Shown: in pieces, positions 1-7,216 of the stretch | Layout: every line of letters begins with the position of its first letter | How positions within the stretch are numbered: the first letter of the stretch is position 1 | Assembly (NCBI GenBank): GCA_017457465.1 | Contig: JAFTHJ010000151.1 | Span: 1 to 16,546 of the forward strand | Direction: 5' to 3' | Length of the DNA stretch: 16,546 nt | Source of the DNA: Clostridia bacterium | GTDB taxonomy: Bacteria > Bacillota > Clostridia > Oscillospirales > CAG-272 | Translations under genes and position numbers: made by a program | The notes under the pieces: generated by a model | Seen by the model: only the letters and a program-made list of their open reading frames with translations | What the model was told of the DNA's origin: nothing | The model's database searches: none

Positions 1-1
1 A

Positions 2-730
2 ATAGAGTGCTTCAATAAAATGGCAGAGGAGCTTTCGGGAACGGAAACTCTGCGAACCGACTTTATCGCCAATGTATCACACGAGCTGAAAACACCTCTG
101 GCGGTAATGCAGAATTACAGTACAATGCTCCAGCAACCCGGACTTTCCGAGGAGAAGCGTCTGGAGTATTCAAGGGCAATATCCGATGCCTCGCGCAGAC
201 TCGCGAATCTTATTACGAATATACTCAAGCTGAACAAGCTTGAAAATCAACAGATAACTCCCGTGTCAAGACCGTATGACCTCGGAGAGCAGCTCTGTGA
301 GTGTCTGCTTTCCTTTGAGGAGCTGTGGGAGAGCAAGAGTCTTGAAATAGAGACCGAGCTTGACGACGGAATTTTTGTGCGTTCGGATGCCGAGATGATG
401 ACTCTGGTATGGAATAATCTTTTCTCAAACGCGATAAAATTCACCGACGAGGGAGGAAAGATAACGCTCCGTATGAGGGCGGACGGAGATTACGCTCTGG
501 TGCAGATAAGCGATACGGGGTGTGGAATATCGTCCGAGGTGGGAGCGCATATGTTCGACAAGTTTTATCAGGGAGATACCTCTCGCGCGACACAGGGCAA
601 CGGTCTCGGACTCGCTCTTGTGAAGCGTGTTATAGACATAACCGAGAGCGATATCTTTGTTGAGAGCGAGGTCGGACACGGAACCACCTTTACGGTCAGA
701 ATGAGGAGAATAACAGATGGAGACATTTAA
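2..730 (+). CDS. Sensor histidine kinase, C-terminal part (5' end outside window)
   Basis: This is the catalytic half of a membrane sensor kinase that would autophosphorylate on His and pass the phosphate to a response regulator, probably encoded upstream. The reading frame is open to the window edge, and the residues before the first ATG (position 20) continue the same helix, so that ATG is probably not the real start. Visible motifs in order: the H-box FIANVSHELKTPL (phospho-acceptor His is the 21st residue from the ATG at 20), the N-box around NNLFSNAIKFT, the G1 box DTGCGI, the F-box MFDKFYQG and the G2 box GNGLGLALVKRV. This gives a complete HisKA plus HATPase_c pair. The short segment before the H-box resembles the end of a HAMP linker. 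The last 14 bases overlap the next gene, so the two are translationally linked. The signal sensed cannot be inferred because the sensor domain is missing. Confidence 0.93.
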   Translation: MECFNKMAEELSGTETLRTDFIANVSHELKTPLAVMQNYSTMLQQPGLSEEKRLEYSRAISDASRRLANLITNILKLNKLENQQITPVSRPYDLGEQLCECLLSFEELWESKSLEIETELDDGIFVRSDAEMMTLVWNNLFSNAIKFTDEGGKITLRMRADGDYALVQISDTGCGISSEVGAHMFDKFYQGDTSRATQGNGLGLALVKRVIDITESDIFVESEVGHGTTFTVRMRRITDGDI

Positions 731-1601
731 GAAAATAATAAAGAAATTGCTTTATCCTCATATTGCGATTATCATATTGCTTATTCCGATTTCGGCGGTG
801 CTTTTACTGCTTTCCTTTCTGAAATTCGGAACCGAGCATTATTTCAGCTATATATCGTATGTCGTTTCGGCTTACACTCTGACGGTTATATGTATGTATA
901 TACCGAAGCTTATCAAGACAGTGAAGCGTGTGAAAGAGGAAAACAAGTATGTGAAGCGACTGACGGACGATGCCCAGCTTCGCGTGAAGCTCTCACTTTA
1001 CGGCTCACTGATTATGAATACGGCGTATGCGGTATTTCAGTTCGGGCTGGGACTTTATCACGGTTCTTTCTGGTTTCATTCACTCGCGCTTTATTATCTT
1101 TTGCTTGTGGTGATGAGATTTTTCCTGCTCAAGGATGTCAGAGGACTGACACCGGGTGACAATATGCGTATGGAGCTGAAGCGTTACCGCTTTTGCGGAA
1201 TAGTTTTACTTACTATGACTCTGGCACTCGTATCAATGGTATTCTTTATAACCTACTTCAACCGAGGAATCGAGCATCACTATATAACCACGATAGCACT
1301 CGCGGCGTATACCTTTACGTCAATGACGGTAGCTATTGTTAACGTGGTGAAATACAGGAAGTATCACAGCCCCGTATTCTCGGCATCAAAGGCGATAAGC
1401 CTTGCGGCGGCAGCCGTGTCTATGATGACACTTGAGACCGCAATGCTCACGGCGTTCGGCGGTGAGGAAATGGAGCAGAGCAGAGGACTTATGACGCTTC
1501 TGACGGGAGTGGGCGTCTGCCTCTTTGTTGTGGCTATAGCGATATATATGATAACAAAATCGACAAGAGAGTTAAGAAATATAAGCAAGGATGTGAAATA
1601 A
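717..1601 (+). CDS. Polytopic membrane protein of unknown function (294 aa)
   Basis: I do not recognise a characterised family. The protein has about eight hydrophobic segments, roughly residues 13-35, 42-62, 95-115, 120-138, 158-180, 188-210, 222-245 and 262-282. A basic loop (residues 63-80, rich in Lys and Arg) and a basic C-terminus flank them. No catalytic motif or nucleotide-binding site is visible. It starts inside the end of the histidine kinase gene (14-base overlap) and its stop codon overlaps the next start (TAATG), so it belongs to the same transcription unit. Similar proteins sit beside two-component systems in Clostridia, so a role in envelope signalling or as an accessory to the kinase is possible. 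That is inference from context only. The gene call is firm; the function is not. Confidence 0.85.
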   Translation: METFKKIIKKLLYPHIAIIILLIPISAVLLLLSFLKFGTEHYFSYISYVVSAYTLTVICMYIPKLIKTVKRVKEENKYVKRLTDDAQLRVKLSLYGSLIMNTAYAVFQFGLGLYHGSFWFHSLALYYLLLVVMRFFLLKDVRGLTPGDNMRMELKRYRFCGIVLLTMTLALVSMVFFITYFNRGIEHHYITTIALAAYTFTSMTVAIVNVVKYRKYHSPVFSASKAISLAAAAVSMMTLETAMLTAFGGEEMEQSRGLMTLLTGVGVCLFVVAIAIYMITKSTRELRNISKDVK

Positions 1602-1978
1602 TGGAAGAAAATAAAAAGCAGAATGAGACTTTTAATTATACTTACTCCGCAAAGCAGCAGGATGAGATAAAAAAGATAAGAGAGAGATATCTGCCCGAGA
1701 ATGAGGACAAGATGGAGCAGCTTCGCCGACTCGACGCGAGTGTGACGAAAAAGGGAACTGTCGTATCTTTGATTATAGGTATTATCAGCTCTCTCGTTAT
1801 GGGGACAGGAATGTGCTGCGCGATGCTTTGGGAGGAATACGCGATAGGAATTGCGGTGGGCGTTGTTGGAATAATAGGCGTCTGTCTCGCTTATCCCATA
1901 TATTCCTCGATAACTAAAAAAGAAAAAGAACGAATCGCTCCCGAAATTATAAGGCTTACAGACGAGCTTATGAAATAA
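1601..1978 (+). CDS. Small two-helix membrane protein (125 aa), function unknown
   Basis: The first 50 residues are charged and probably form a helix (including the stretch YSAKQQDEIKKIRERYLPE). Two adjacent membrane segments follow at about residues 52-75 and 80-102, then a basic, charged C-terminal helix ending in LTDELMK. It has no enzyme motif. Proteins of this type in Clostridia are often labelled dihydropteridine reductase in databases. Nothing here supports that label: there is no dinucleotide-binding fold and most of the non-polar sequence is membrane-spanning. Its start overlaps the stop of the upstream gene by one base, and a strong hairpin follows 19 bases after its stop, so it is the last gene of the kinase operon. 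Confidence 0.85.
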   Translation: MEENKKQNETFNYTYSAKQQDEIKKIRERYLPENEDKMEQLRRLDASVTKKGTVVSLIIGIISSLVMGTGMCCAMLWEEYAIGIAVGVVGIIGVCLAYPIYSSITKKEKERIAPEIIRLTDELMK

Positions 1979-1996
1979 TTGACTAGGGATGCGAAC

Positions 1997-2033
1997 GCGC
2001 GAGGGGGACTTTGGAAAAAAGTCCCCCTCGCGC
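1997..2033 (+). terminator. Strong GC-rich hairpin ending the kinase operon
   Basis: A perfect 16-bp stem (1997-2012 with 2018-2033) and a 5-base loop lie 19 bases after the stop of the 125-aa gene. No clean T-run follows (the next bases are ttccttc), although the right arm begins in an A-run. It probably terminates transcription or protects the mRNA end. The position between two co-directional operons supports a terminator role. Confidence 0.75.
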
Positions 2034-2120
2034 TTCCTTCAGCACCTTTAAAGTAAGGTGAGGTTAGTATGCTTTTTTGCGTTCATATAAAATTTACAAT
2101 TGCAATTTTTATATTATTAC

Positions 2121-2149
2121 TTGAAATAATATAATATTTATGATAGAAT
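2121..2149 (+). promoter_or_regulatory. Sigma-A-type promoter of the decarboxylase operon
   Basis: A -35 box TTGAAA (2121-2126) and a -10 box TAGAAT (2144-2149), each one mismatch from consensus, are separated by 17 bases within an AT-rich stretch. Transcription would begin near 2156 and give a leader of about 75 bases before the carboxyltransferase start at 2231. A good ribosome site GGAGG lies at 2219-2223, seven bases before that ATG. The remaining spacer between the hairpin and this promoter (2034-2120) holds nothing else that I can identify. Confidence 0.7.
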
Positions 2150-2230
2150 TTTGTAAAATTGGGGAAGAAGGTTTGTTTTGACTGTTAAAAATAAATCATA
2201 CCCACAAATGCACAAAATGGAGGCACACTT

Positions 2231-3601
2231 ATGGTACAAATTGACGAAAAAGTGTATGGCGTGTCGAAGGAAAGAATCGAGAGCCTTTTCGACGTCGGAA
2301 CTTTTGTCGAGCTTGGTGCGTACACCAGACGTCCCACCTCTTCCGAGGACTTTGAGAGCGTTGTCTGCGGCTACGGAGCTGTTGACGGAAAGCTGGTCTT
2401 TGCTTTCGCTCAAGACAGCGGAAGAACAAAGGGAGCTTTCGGTGAGCGCCACGCGAAGAAGATTGCCGATATGTATTCATTGGCAGTTAAGAACGGCGCG
2501 CCCGTGGTTGGCGTGTTTGACAGCGCGGGAGCTGTTGTTTACGACGGAGCTGCGGCTCTGGCGGCGTACGGAAAATTTATGAAATGCGTTTCCGACGCGT
2601 CTGGAATAATTCCCCAGATAGCATTGATAGACGGAGTTTGCGGAGGTTCTTCCGCGGTAGTCGCTTCAATGTTTGACTTTACCGTAACGGTTAAGGATAA
2701 ATCAAAGCTCTACGTTAATTCTCCTTTTGTGATTGGAGAGGACGCGGGTAAGAGCGCGTTTGCGGCGGCAAACGGACTCTCTGCGGCAGAGGCGGAGAAC
2801 GAGGCAGAGGCATTCGCTTTTGTGAAGAAGCTTCTCTCGGTTATCCCCCAGAATAATGCTGACGGAGTTTTCGCGGCTGACGTTGCGGACGATATGAACA
2901 GAGCGGTATCCTTTGATGCCGAGAATTATAAGCTTGACGAGCTTCTCGCACAGCTTTCCGATAACGGACGGTTTGTGAGAGTTTATGAGAAATATGCGGC
3001 TGACACTTGTGTCGGCTTCGGAAGCTTTGGCGGCGTTATGTCGGGAGTTGTTGCCGTAAACGGTAAGCTTGGCATAGGCGCGGCAAGAGCTGCCGCAAAG
3101 ATGGTTTCCTTCTGTGACAGCTTCGGACTTCCTGTGGTCACGCTTGTTGACAGTGAGGGACTCGACGTATCTATGGAAGCGGAGAGCGCGTCTTACGCGT
3201 CCGAGCTTTCAAGACTCGCTATGGCGTATACGTCTTCGGACAACGCAAAGGTTACCGTCGTCCTCGGAAAGGCTTACGGAGCGGCATTCACGCTTCTCGG
3301 CTCAAAGGCTATGGGAGCTGACCTTGCATACGCGCTTGAGGGCGCTTGTATCAGCGTTCTGTCTCCCGAGGCATCTGTCGCGTTCGTATGGAACGACAAG
3401 GTCGGTGAGAAGTCCAGAGAGGACGTTGAGGCTGAATGGAAAGAGAAGTGCGCTTCTGCCGCTGACGCGGCTGATTGCGGAGAGATAGACGATGTTATCG
3501 AGCCTAGTGAGCTTCGCAAGAGAATATGCGCCGCTCTTTCAATGCTCGCGCTCAAGGCAAACGGAGCGCCCGAGCGTAAGCACACCGTAATGCCTCTTTG
3601 A
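2231..3601 (+). CDS. Divergent acyl-CoA carboxyltransferase subunit (MmdA/PccB/12S-like, 456 aa)
   Basis: It belongs to the crotonase-fold carboxyltransferases that move a carboxyl group between biotin and an acyl-CoA (methylmalonyl-CoA decarboxylase alpha, transcarboxylase 12S, propionyl-CoA carboxylase beta). Two homologous halves are present, about residues 15-240 and 245-440. N-half landmarks are VFDSAGAVVYDG (95-106) and IDGVCGGSSAVVAS (133-146). C-half landmarks are LVDSEGLDVS (305-314) and GKAYGAAFTLLGSKAMGAD (346-364). It is about 50-60 residues shorter than usual and lacks the N-terminal leader helix. Several signature residues differ: the usual D-x-PGF-x-PG in the C-half is DSEGLDVS, and the AYGGA oxyanion motif reads AYGAA. 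The neighbours fix it as part of a biotin-dependent complex, but the acyl-CoA substrate cannot be read from the sequence. Methylmalonyl-CoA is the first guess from gene order. Confidence 0.9.
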   Translation: MVQIDEKVYGVSKERIESLFDVGTFVELGAYTRRPTSSEDFESVVCGYGAVDGKLVFAFAQDSGRTKGAFGERHAKKIADMYSLAVKNGAPVVGVFDSAGAVVYDGAAALAAYGKFMKCVSDASGIIPQIALIDGVCGGSSAVVASMFDFTVTVKDKSKLYVNSPFVIGEDAGKSAFAAANGLSAAEAENEAEAFAFVKKLLSVIPQNNADGVFAADVADDMNRAVSFDAENYKLDELLAQLSDNGRFVRVYEKYAADTCVGFGSFGGVMSGVVAVNGKLGIGAARAAAKMVSFCDSFGLPVVTLVDSEGLDVSMEAESASYASELSRLAMAYTSSDNAKVTVVLGKAYGAAFTLLGSKAMGADLAYALEGACISVLSPEASVAFVWNDKVGEKSREDVEAEWKEKCASAADAADCGEIDDVIEPSELRKRICAALSMLALKANGAPERKHTVMPL

Positions 3602-3616
3602 TTTGGAGGTATTCGA

Positions 3617-4048
3617 ATGAATATGGCTTATAATCTGACGAATGCCGCGCTTTCTGTCAATGCGGACGGAACGTACGTTCCTTTTTCGGTCGAGGCTTGG
3701 AAATACGCGGGGGAGATGACTCTCCTCGGTATGGGAATGATATTTGCCGTTCTCGCGCTCCTTTGGTTGGTACTTGCGGTATTCAAGCTTATTTTCGTAG
3801 GAAAAGCTCCCAAAAAGGAAAAGACGAAAGCGCCCGAGGCAGTTGCAAAGGCAGTCCAAGAATCTGTCGTTGCCGTCGAAGAGGATACAGTGCCTGTGGC
3901 AGAGGCGGGGGATGACGAGCTCGTTGCAGTTATCACAGCCGCGGTTGCCACTTATATGGCAGAGGAGAACGGGGGAGTACCCGTCGGCGGTTTCAGAGTG
4001 GTTTCCTTCCGCAGAGCCTGTGGCGGACGCCCTTGGAACGCAAAATAA
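3617..4048 (+). CDS. OadG/MmdD-type small membrane subunit of Na+-pump decarboxylase
   Basis: A short protein (143 aa) with one strong membrane helix (about 34-60, containing MTLLGMGMIFAVLALLWLVL, the hallmark of the OadG family). A charged, Lys-rich then acidic linker follows, and a C-terminal conserved segment (about 113-143, AVITAAVATYMAEE then FRVVSFRR and PWNAK). In characterised enzymes this subunit holds the cytoplasmic carboxyltransferase on the membrane beta subunit and speeds decarboxylation. The C-terminal block resembles MmdD, which supports a methylmalonyl-CoA decarboxylase-like complex. It starts 15 bases after the carboxyltransferase stop, with GGAGG at 3604-3608. Sequence conservation of such subunits is low, so delta versus gamma naming is uncertain. 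Confidence 0.88.
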   Translation: MNMAYNLTNAALSVNADGTYVPFSVEAWKYAGEMTLLGMGMIFAVLALLWLVLAVFKLIFVGKAPKKEKTKAPEAVAKAVQESVVAVEEDTVPVAEAGDDELVAVITAAVATYMAEENGGVPVGGFRVVSFRRACGGRPWNAK

Positions 4049-4085
4049 ATAATTAAACGAAATATTGAAAGGTTAAGGTATAAAA

Positions 4086-4475
4086 ATGAAAACTTATAAT
4101 ATCACCGTAAACGGTGTTACCTATACTGTTGATGTTGAGGAAGTAGGCGCATCTGCCCCCGCTTCCGCTCCCGTTGCGGCTCCCGCCGCAGCTCCCGCTC
4201 CCGCTGCAGCGCCTGCTGCACCCAAGGCGGCTCCCAAGGCAGCTCCCAAGGCAGCCGCAGGTGCAACCGTTGTCAAGGCGCCTATGCCCGGCAACATTGT
4301 TAAGGTAAACGTAAAGGAAGGCGCCGCAGTCAAGAAGGGCGATGTTCTCGTTGTTCTTGAGGCTATGAAGATGGAAAACGATGTTTGCGCTCCCGCAGAC
4401 GGAGTAGTGGCAAGTGTCGAGGTTGCACAGGGTGCTACCGTTGAGACCGATGCCGTTCTCGTAACGCTTAACTGA
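4086..4475 (+). CDS. Biotin carboxyl carrier protein of the decarboxylase complex (129 aa)
   Basis: It carries the biotin that shuttles CO2 between the carboxyltransferases and the membrane Na+ pump. The layout is a short N-terminal strand domain (1-22), a very flexible Ala/Pro/Lys linker (about 23-60), then a biotinyl domain (61-129). The biotinylation motif EAMKMEN is complete and the modified Lys is residue 95; the upstream turn APMPG is also present. This matches MmdC and the 1.3S subunit of transcarboxylase. The linker lets the biotin arm swing between sites and contains a near-perfect 12-base tandem repeat in the DNA. The gene sits between the MmdD-like and beta subunit genes, as expected for this operon type. 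A weak ribosome site (AAAGG) precedes it. Confidence 0.95.
   Translation: MKTYNITVNGVTYTVDVEEVGASAPASAPVAAPAAAPAPAAAPAAPKAAPKAAPKAAAGATVVKAPMPGNIVKVNVKEGAAVKKGDVLVVLEAMKMENDVCAPADGVVASVEVAQGATVETDAVLVTLN
4218..4253 (+). repeat. 12-bp tandem repeat in the carrier-protein linker
   Basis: Three consecutive 12-base units of the form GCTCCCAAGGCA (the first differs at two positions) encode the repeated Ala-Pro-Lys-Ala linker. Such repeats can change copy number by slippage and adjust linker length in frame. Confidence 0.8.
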
Positions 4476-4528
4476 TTTTCTTTCGATAGAAACACAAAAA
4501 AATTTTATTGAAAGGAAAACAGTAGAAG

Positions 4529-5704
4529 ATGCTTGAAGCAGTAAAGAATTTTTTAAGCACAACAGGCATTGCCAGACTTATTTCGGACGATAATTGGTGG
4601 AAGACAGCCATAATGTTTCTTATCGCATTCGTTCTGGTCTATCTCGCAATAGTCAAGAAGTTCGAGCCGTTGCTCCTGTTGCCTATCGCGATAGGTATGC
4701 TGTTGACCAACCTTCCCGGAGGGGGGCTGTTCCACCTTGATTTTTTCATTGCGGAGGAAATCAGCTTTGGACAGGTGCTTCACGACGGAGGTTTGCTTGA
4801 CTTGTTATATCTCGGCGTAAAGCTGGGTATATATCCCTCGCTTATATTTATAGGAATAGGCGCTATGACCGATTTCTCACCCCTTATCTCGAATCCCAAG
4901 AGTCTGCTTATCGGAGCGGGTGCACAGCTCGGCGTGTTCGTCGCTTTCTCTGCGGCTCTTGTCTCTGGTATGTTCACCCCCCAAGAGGCGGCATCGATAG
5001 GAATTATCGGAGGAGCTGACGGACCGACGGCGATACTTGTCACGAAGACACTTGCCCCCGCACTGCTTGGCGCGATAGCGATAGCGGCGTACAGTTATAT
5101 GGCGCTCATACCTATGATACAGCCGCCCTTTATGAAGCTTTTTACAACCAAGAAAGAGCGTCAGATAAAGATGACGGCTCTCCGTCAGGTATCCAAAACA
5201 GAGAAGATACTCTTCCCGATAGTCGTTACCTTCGTTGTAGGACTTATCGTTCCCGATGCGCTTGCACTTGTAGGTTGCCTTATGTTTGGTAATCTGCTGA
5301 ACGTCTGTGGTGTTACCGACAGACTTTCCAAGACTGCACAGAACGAGCTTATGAATATCGTTACGATATTCCTCGGAATTACAGTTGGAGCAACGGCGAG
5401 CGCGGAAAACTTCCTTCGTCCCGAAACCTTACTTATTATTGCGTGCGGACTTATCGCATTCTGCATATCCACTTGCGGCGGACTTATCACCGCAAAGATT
5501 ATGAACTGGCTCTCGGGCGGAAAGATAAACCCCCTTATCGGTTCTGCGGGTGTTTCCGCGGTTCCTATGGCGGCGAGAGTTTCCCAGAAGGTCGGACAGA
5601 GTGAGGACCCCTCGAACTTCCTTCTTATGCACGCAATGGGACCCAACGTCGCGGGAGTTATAGGCTCCGCGGTGGCTGCGGGTGTGTTCCTGTCGTGGTT
5701 CTAA
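4529..5704 (+). CDS. Sodium ion-translocating decarboxylase beta subunit (OadB/MmdB family)
   Basis: This integral membrane subunit decarboxylates carboxybiotin and uses the energy to export Na+. At 391 aa with about nine or more hydrophobic segments, the length fits MmdB/GcdB. The hallmark motif GGADGPTAI is present with its Asp at residue 164; the corresponding Asp of characterised OadB is essential for Na+ transport. The C-terminal motif GPNVAGVIGSAVAAG (371-385) with the conserved Asn and Ser is also intact, so the pump should be functional. The start codon follows an AAAGGAAA ribosome site and a 53-base gap after the carrier gene; the next gene follows within 25 bases. Substrate specificity lies in the carboxyltransferase subunits, not in this protein. 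Confidence 0.95.
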   Translation: MLEAVKNFLSTTGIARLISDDNWWKTAIMFLIAFVLVYLAIVKKFEPLLLLPIAIGMLLTNLPGGGLFHLDFFIAEEISFGQVLHDGGLLDLLYLGVKLGIYPSLIFIGIGAMTDFSPLISNPKSLLIGAGAQLGVFVAFSAALVSGMFTPQEAASIGIIGGADGPTAILVTKTLAPALLGAIAIAAYSYMALIPMIQPPFMKLFTTKKERQIKMTALRQVSKTEKILFPIVVTFVVGLIVPDALALVGCLMFGNLLNVCGVTDRLSKTAQNELMNIVTIFLGITVGATASAENFLRPETLLIIACGLIAFCISTCGGLITAKIMNWLSGGKINPLIGSAGVSAVPMAARVSQKVGQSEDPSNFLLMHAMGPNVAGVIGSAVAAGVFLSWF

Positions 5705-5711
5705 ATTAAAT

Positions 5712-5716
5712 GGAGG
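5712..5716 (+). promoter_or_regulatory. Ribosome binding site that decides the OadA start
   Basis: GGAGG lies 11 bases before the ATG at 5728. It overlaps an upstream in-frame ATG at 5710, which has no ribosome site of its own and would add six residues (MEVTNQ) not seen in the family. The start at 5728 is therefore preferred. Confidence 0.8.
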
Positions 5717-5727
5717 TTACTAATCAA

Positions 5728-7131
5728 ATGTCAAAAGTTAAAATAACAGAAACAGTTCTCCGCGATTCGCACCAGTCGCTTATCGCAACGAGAATGACAA
5801 CGGAAGAAATGCTTCCAATAATAGATAAGCTCGACAAGGTGGGTTATCACTCCCTTGAGGCTTGGGGCGGAGCAACCTTTGACTCCTGTCTGCGTTTCCT
5901 CAATGAGGACCCGTGGGAGAGACTCCGCAAGATTCGCGAGAGCGCAAAGAACACCAAGCTCCAGATGCTTTTCAGAGGACAGAATATTCTTGGCTACCGT
6001 CACTATTCCGATGACGTAGTTGAATATTTCGTTCAGAAGTCGATAGCAAATGGTATAGATATTCTCCGAATCTTCGACGCGCTCAACGATGCCCGTAACC
6101 TTGAGACTGCTATCAAGGCAACCATTAAGGAAAACGGTCACGTTCAGGCGGCTATCTGCTATACAACAGACCCCGAGAACAAGATATATACCACAGAGTA
6201 TTTCACCAATTACGCGAAGACTCTTGAAAATATGGGCGCTCATTCTATCTGTATCAAGGATATGTCGGGACTTCTTAAGCCTTATGACGCGTATGAGCTT
6301 GTTAAGGCTCTCAAGGAGACCGTCAAGGTTCCGATACAGCTTCACACCCACTATACCTCGGGACTTGCGTCTATGACACTTCTCAAGGCAATTGAGGCTG
6401 GAGTTGACGTAGTCGACACAGCTATTTCACCTATGGCTATGGGTACATCCCAGCCCCCCACGGAGTCGCTCGTAGCAACTCTTGCGGGAACAGAGTACGA
6501 TACAGGCATCGACCTCGGTCAGCTTGACGAGATAACCAAGTATTTCACACCTCTGCGTGAGAAATATCTTGCTTCGGGACAGCTTGACCCCAAGATGCTT
6601 AAGGTCGACGTAAACGCGCTTATCTATCAGGTTCCCGGCGGAATGCTCTCCAATCTTGTTTCCCAGCTGAAGCAGGCGGGTAAGTCCGATAAGCTTACAG
6701 AGGTGCTTGAGGAGGTTCCGAGAGTAAGAGCCGATTCGGGATATGCGCCTCTGGTAACTCCCTCGTCGCAGATAGTCGGAACACAGGCAGTGTTCAATGT
6801 TATCGGCGGAGAGAGATACAAGATGGTAACCAAGGAATTCAAGGGGCTCGTTCAGGGACAGTACGGTAAGACACCTGTTGATATAGACCCCGAATTCGTA
6901 AAGAAGATAATCGGAGATACCGAGAGAATCACCTGCCGCCCCGCGGATAATCTTGCTCCCGAGCTTGATGAGCTTCGAGCAAAGATACCGCAGTATCTTG
7001 AGCAGGATGAGGATGTGCTTTCCTACGCTTTGTTTGAGCAGGTAGCTCTCAAATTCTTTGAATACAGAAAAGCAAAGAAGTACGGACTTGATTCCGAGGC
7101 AGACGCCGCTCTCGGCGTTCATAACGCTTAA
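5728..7131 (+). CDS. oadA: Oxaloacetate decarboxylase alpha / transcarboxylase 5S-type subunit without biotin domain
   Basis: A TIM-barrel carboxyltransferase that exchanges the carboxyl group between oxaloacetate/pyruvate and biotin. Seen in the sequence: TETVLRDSHQSL at the N-terminus (metal-ligand Asp13), CIKDMSGLL with the probable catalytic, often carboxylated Lys177, QLHTHYTSG with metal ligands His206 and His208, and the AMGTSQPPTES loop. The C-terminal PYC_OADA region (to about residue 440) is present. At 467 aa it ends where a fused biotinyl domain would begin in Klebsiella-type OadA. The separate carrier protein two genes upstream must supply the biotin, as in the 5S subunit of Propionibacterium transcarboxylase. 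It is the last gene of the operon, with a hairpin following. Pyruvate/oxaloacetate as substrate follows from the family; the physiological direction is not known. Confidence 0.94.
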   Translation: MSKVKITETVLRDSHQSLIATRMTTEEMLPIIDKLDKVGYHSLEAWGGATFDSCLRFLNEDPWERLRKIRESAKNTKLQMLFRGQNILGYRHYSDDVVEYFVQKSIANGIDILRIFDALNDARNLETAIKATIKENGHVQAAICYTTDPENKIYTTEYFTNYAKTLENMGAHSICIKDMSGLLKPYDAYELVKALKETVKVPIQLHTHYTSGLASMTLLKAIEAGVDVVDTAISPMAMGTSQPPTESLVATLAGTEYDTGIDLGQLDEITKYFTPLREKYLASGQLDPKMLKVDVNALIYQVPGGMLSNLVSQLKQAGKSDKLTEVLEEVPRVRADSGYAPLVTPSSQIVGTQAVFNVIGGERYKMVTKEFKGLVQGQYGKTPVDIDPEFVKKIIGDTERITCRPADNLAPELDELRAKIPQYLEQDEDVLSYALFEQVALKFFEYRKAKKYGLDSEADAALGVHNA

Positions 7132-7143
7132 ATAACTAACCTT

Positions 7144-7175
7144 AAAGCTGTGTTTGCGACCGCAAACACAGCTTT
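7144..7175 (+). terminator. Hairpin terminator after the decarboxylase operon
   Basis: A perfect 15-bp stem (7144-7158 with 7161-7175) begins with AAA and ends in TTT, 12 bases after the oadA stop. No longer T-run follows. It separates the operon from the transporter gene, which has no evident promoter of its own in the remaining 41 bases, so some read-through is possible. Confidence 0.72.
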
Positions 7176-7216
7176 GGGTGCGTTTATGGGGATTTATAGA
7201 AGAAAAGAGGATTATA

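Noticed and set aside
2178..2582. 134-codon plus-strand frame overlapping the carboxyltransferase start
   Set aside because: It is out of frame with a well-supported gene, begins inside the leader without a ribosome site, and has no family features.
4218..4253. CRISPR-like or regulatory tandem repeat
   Set aside because: The units are contiguous 12-base codon repeats of an Ala/Pro/Lys linker in frame; there are no spacers.
4053..4562. 169-codon minus-strand frame over the biotin carrier gene
   Set aside because: It is produced by the Ala/Pro-rich repeat codons of the real gene on the plus strand; its Gly/Cys/Ser repeats are an artefact of that composition.
5710..5727. Upstream ATG of oadA
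   Set aside because: The ATG overlaps the ribosome binding site that serves the ATG at 5728, and the extra six residues are not part of the family N-terminus.
7154..7216. Upstream in-frame TTG start for the MATE gene
   Set aside because: It lies inside the terminator hairpin, has no ribosome site and adds a 21-residue extension that does not look like a MATE N-terminus.
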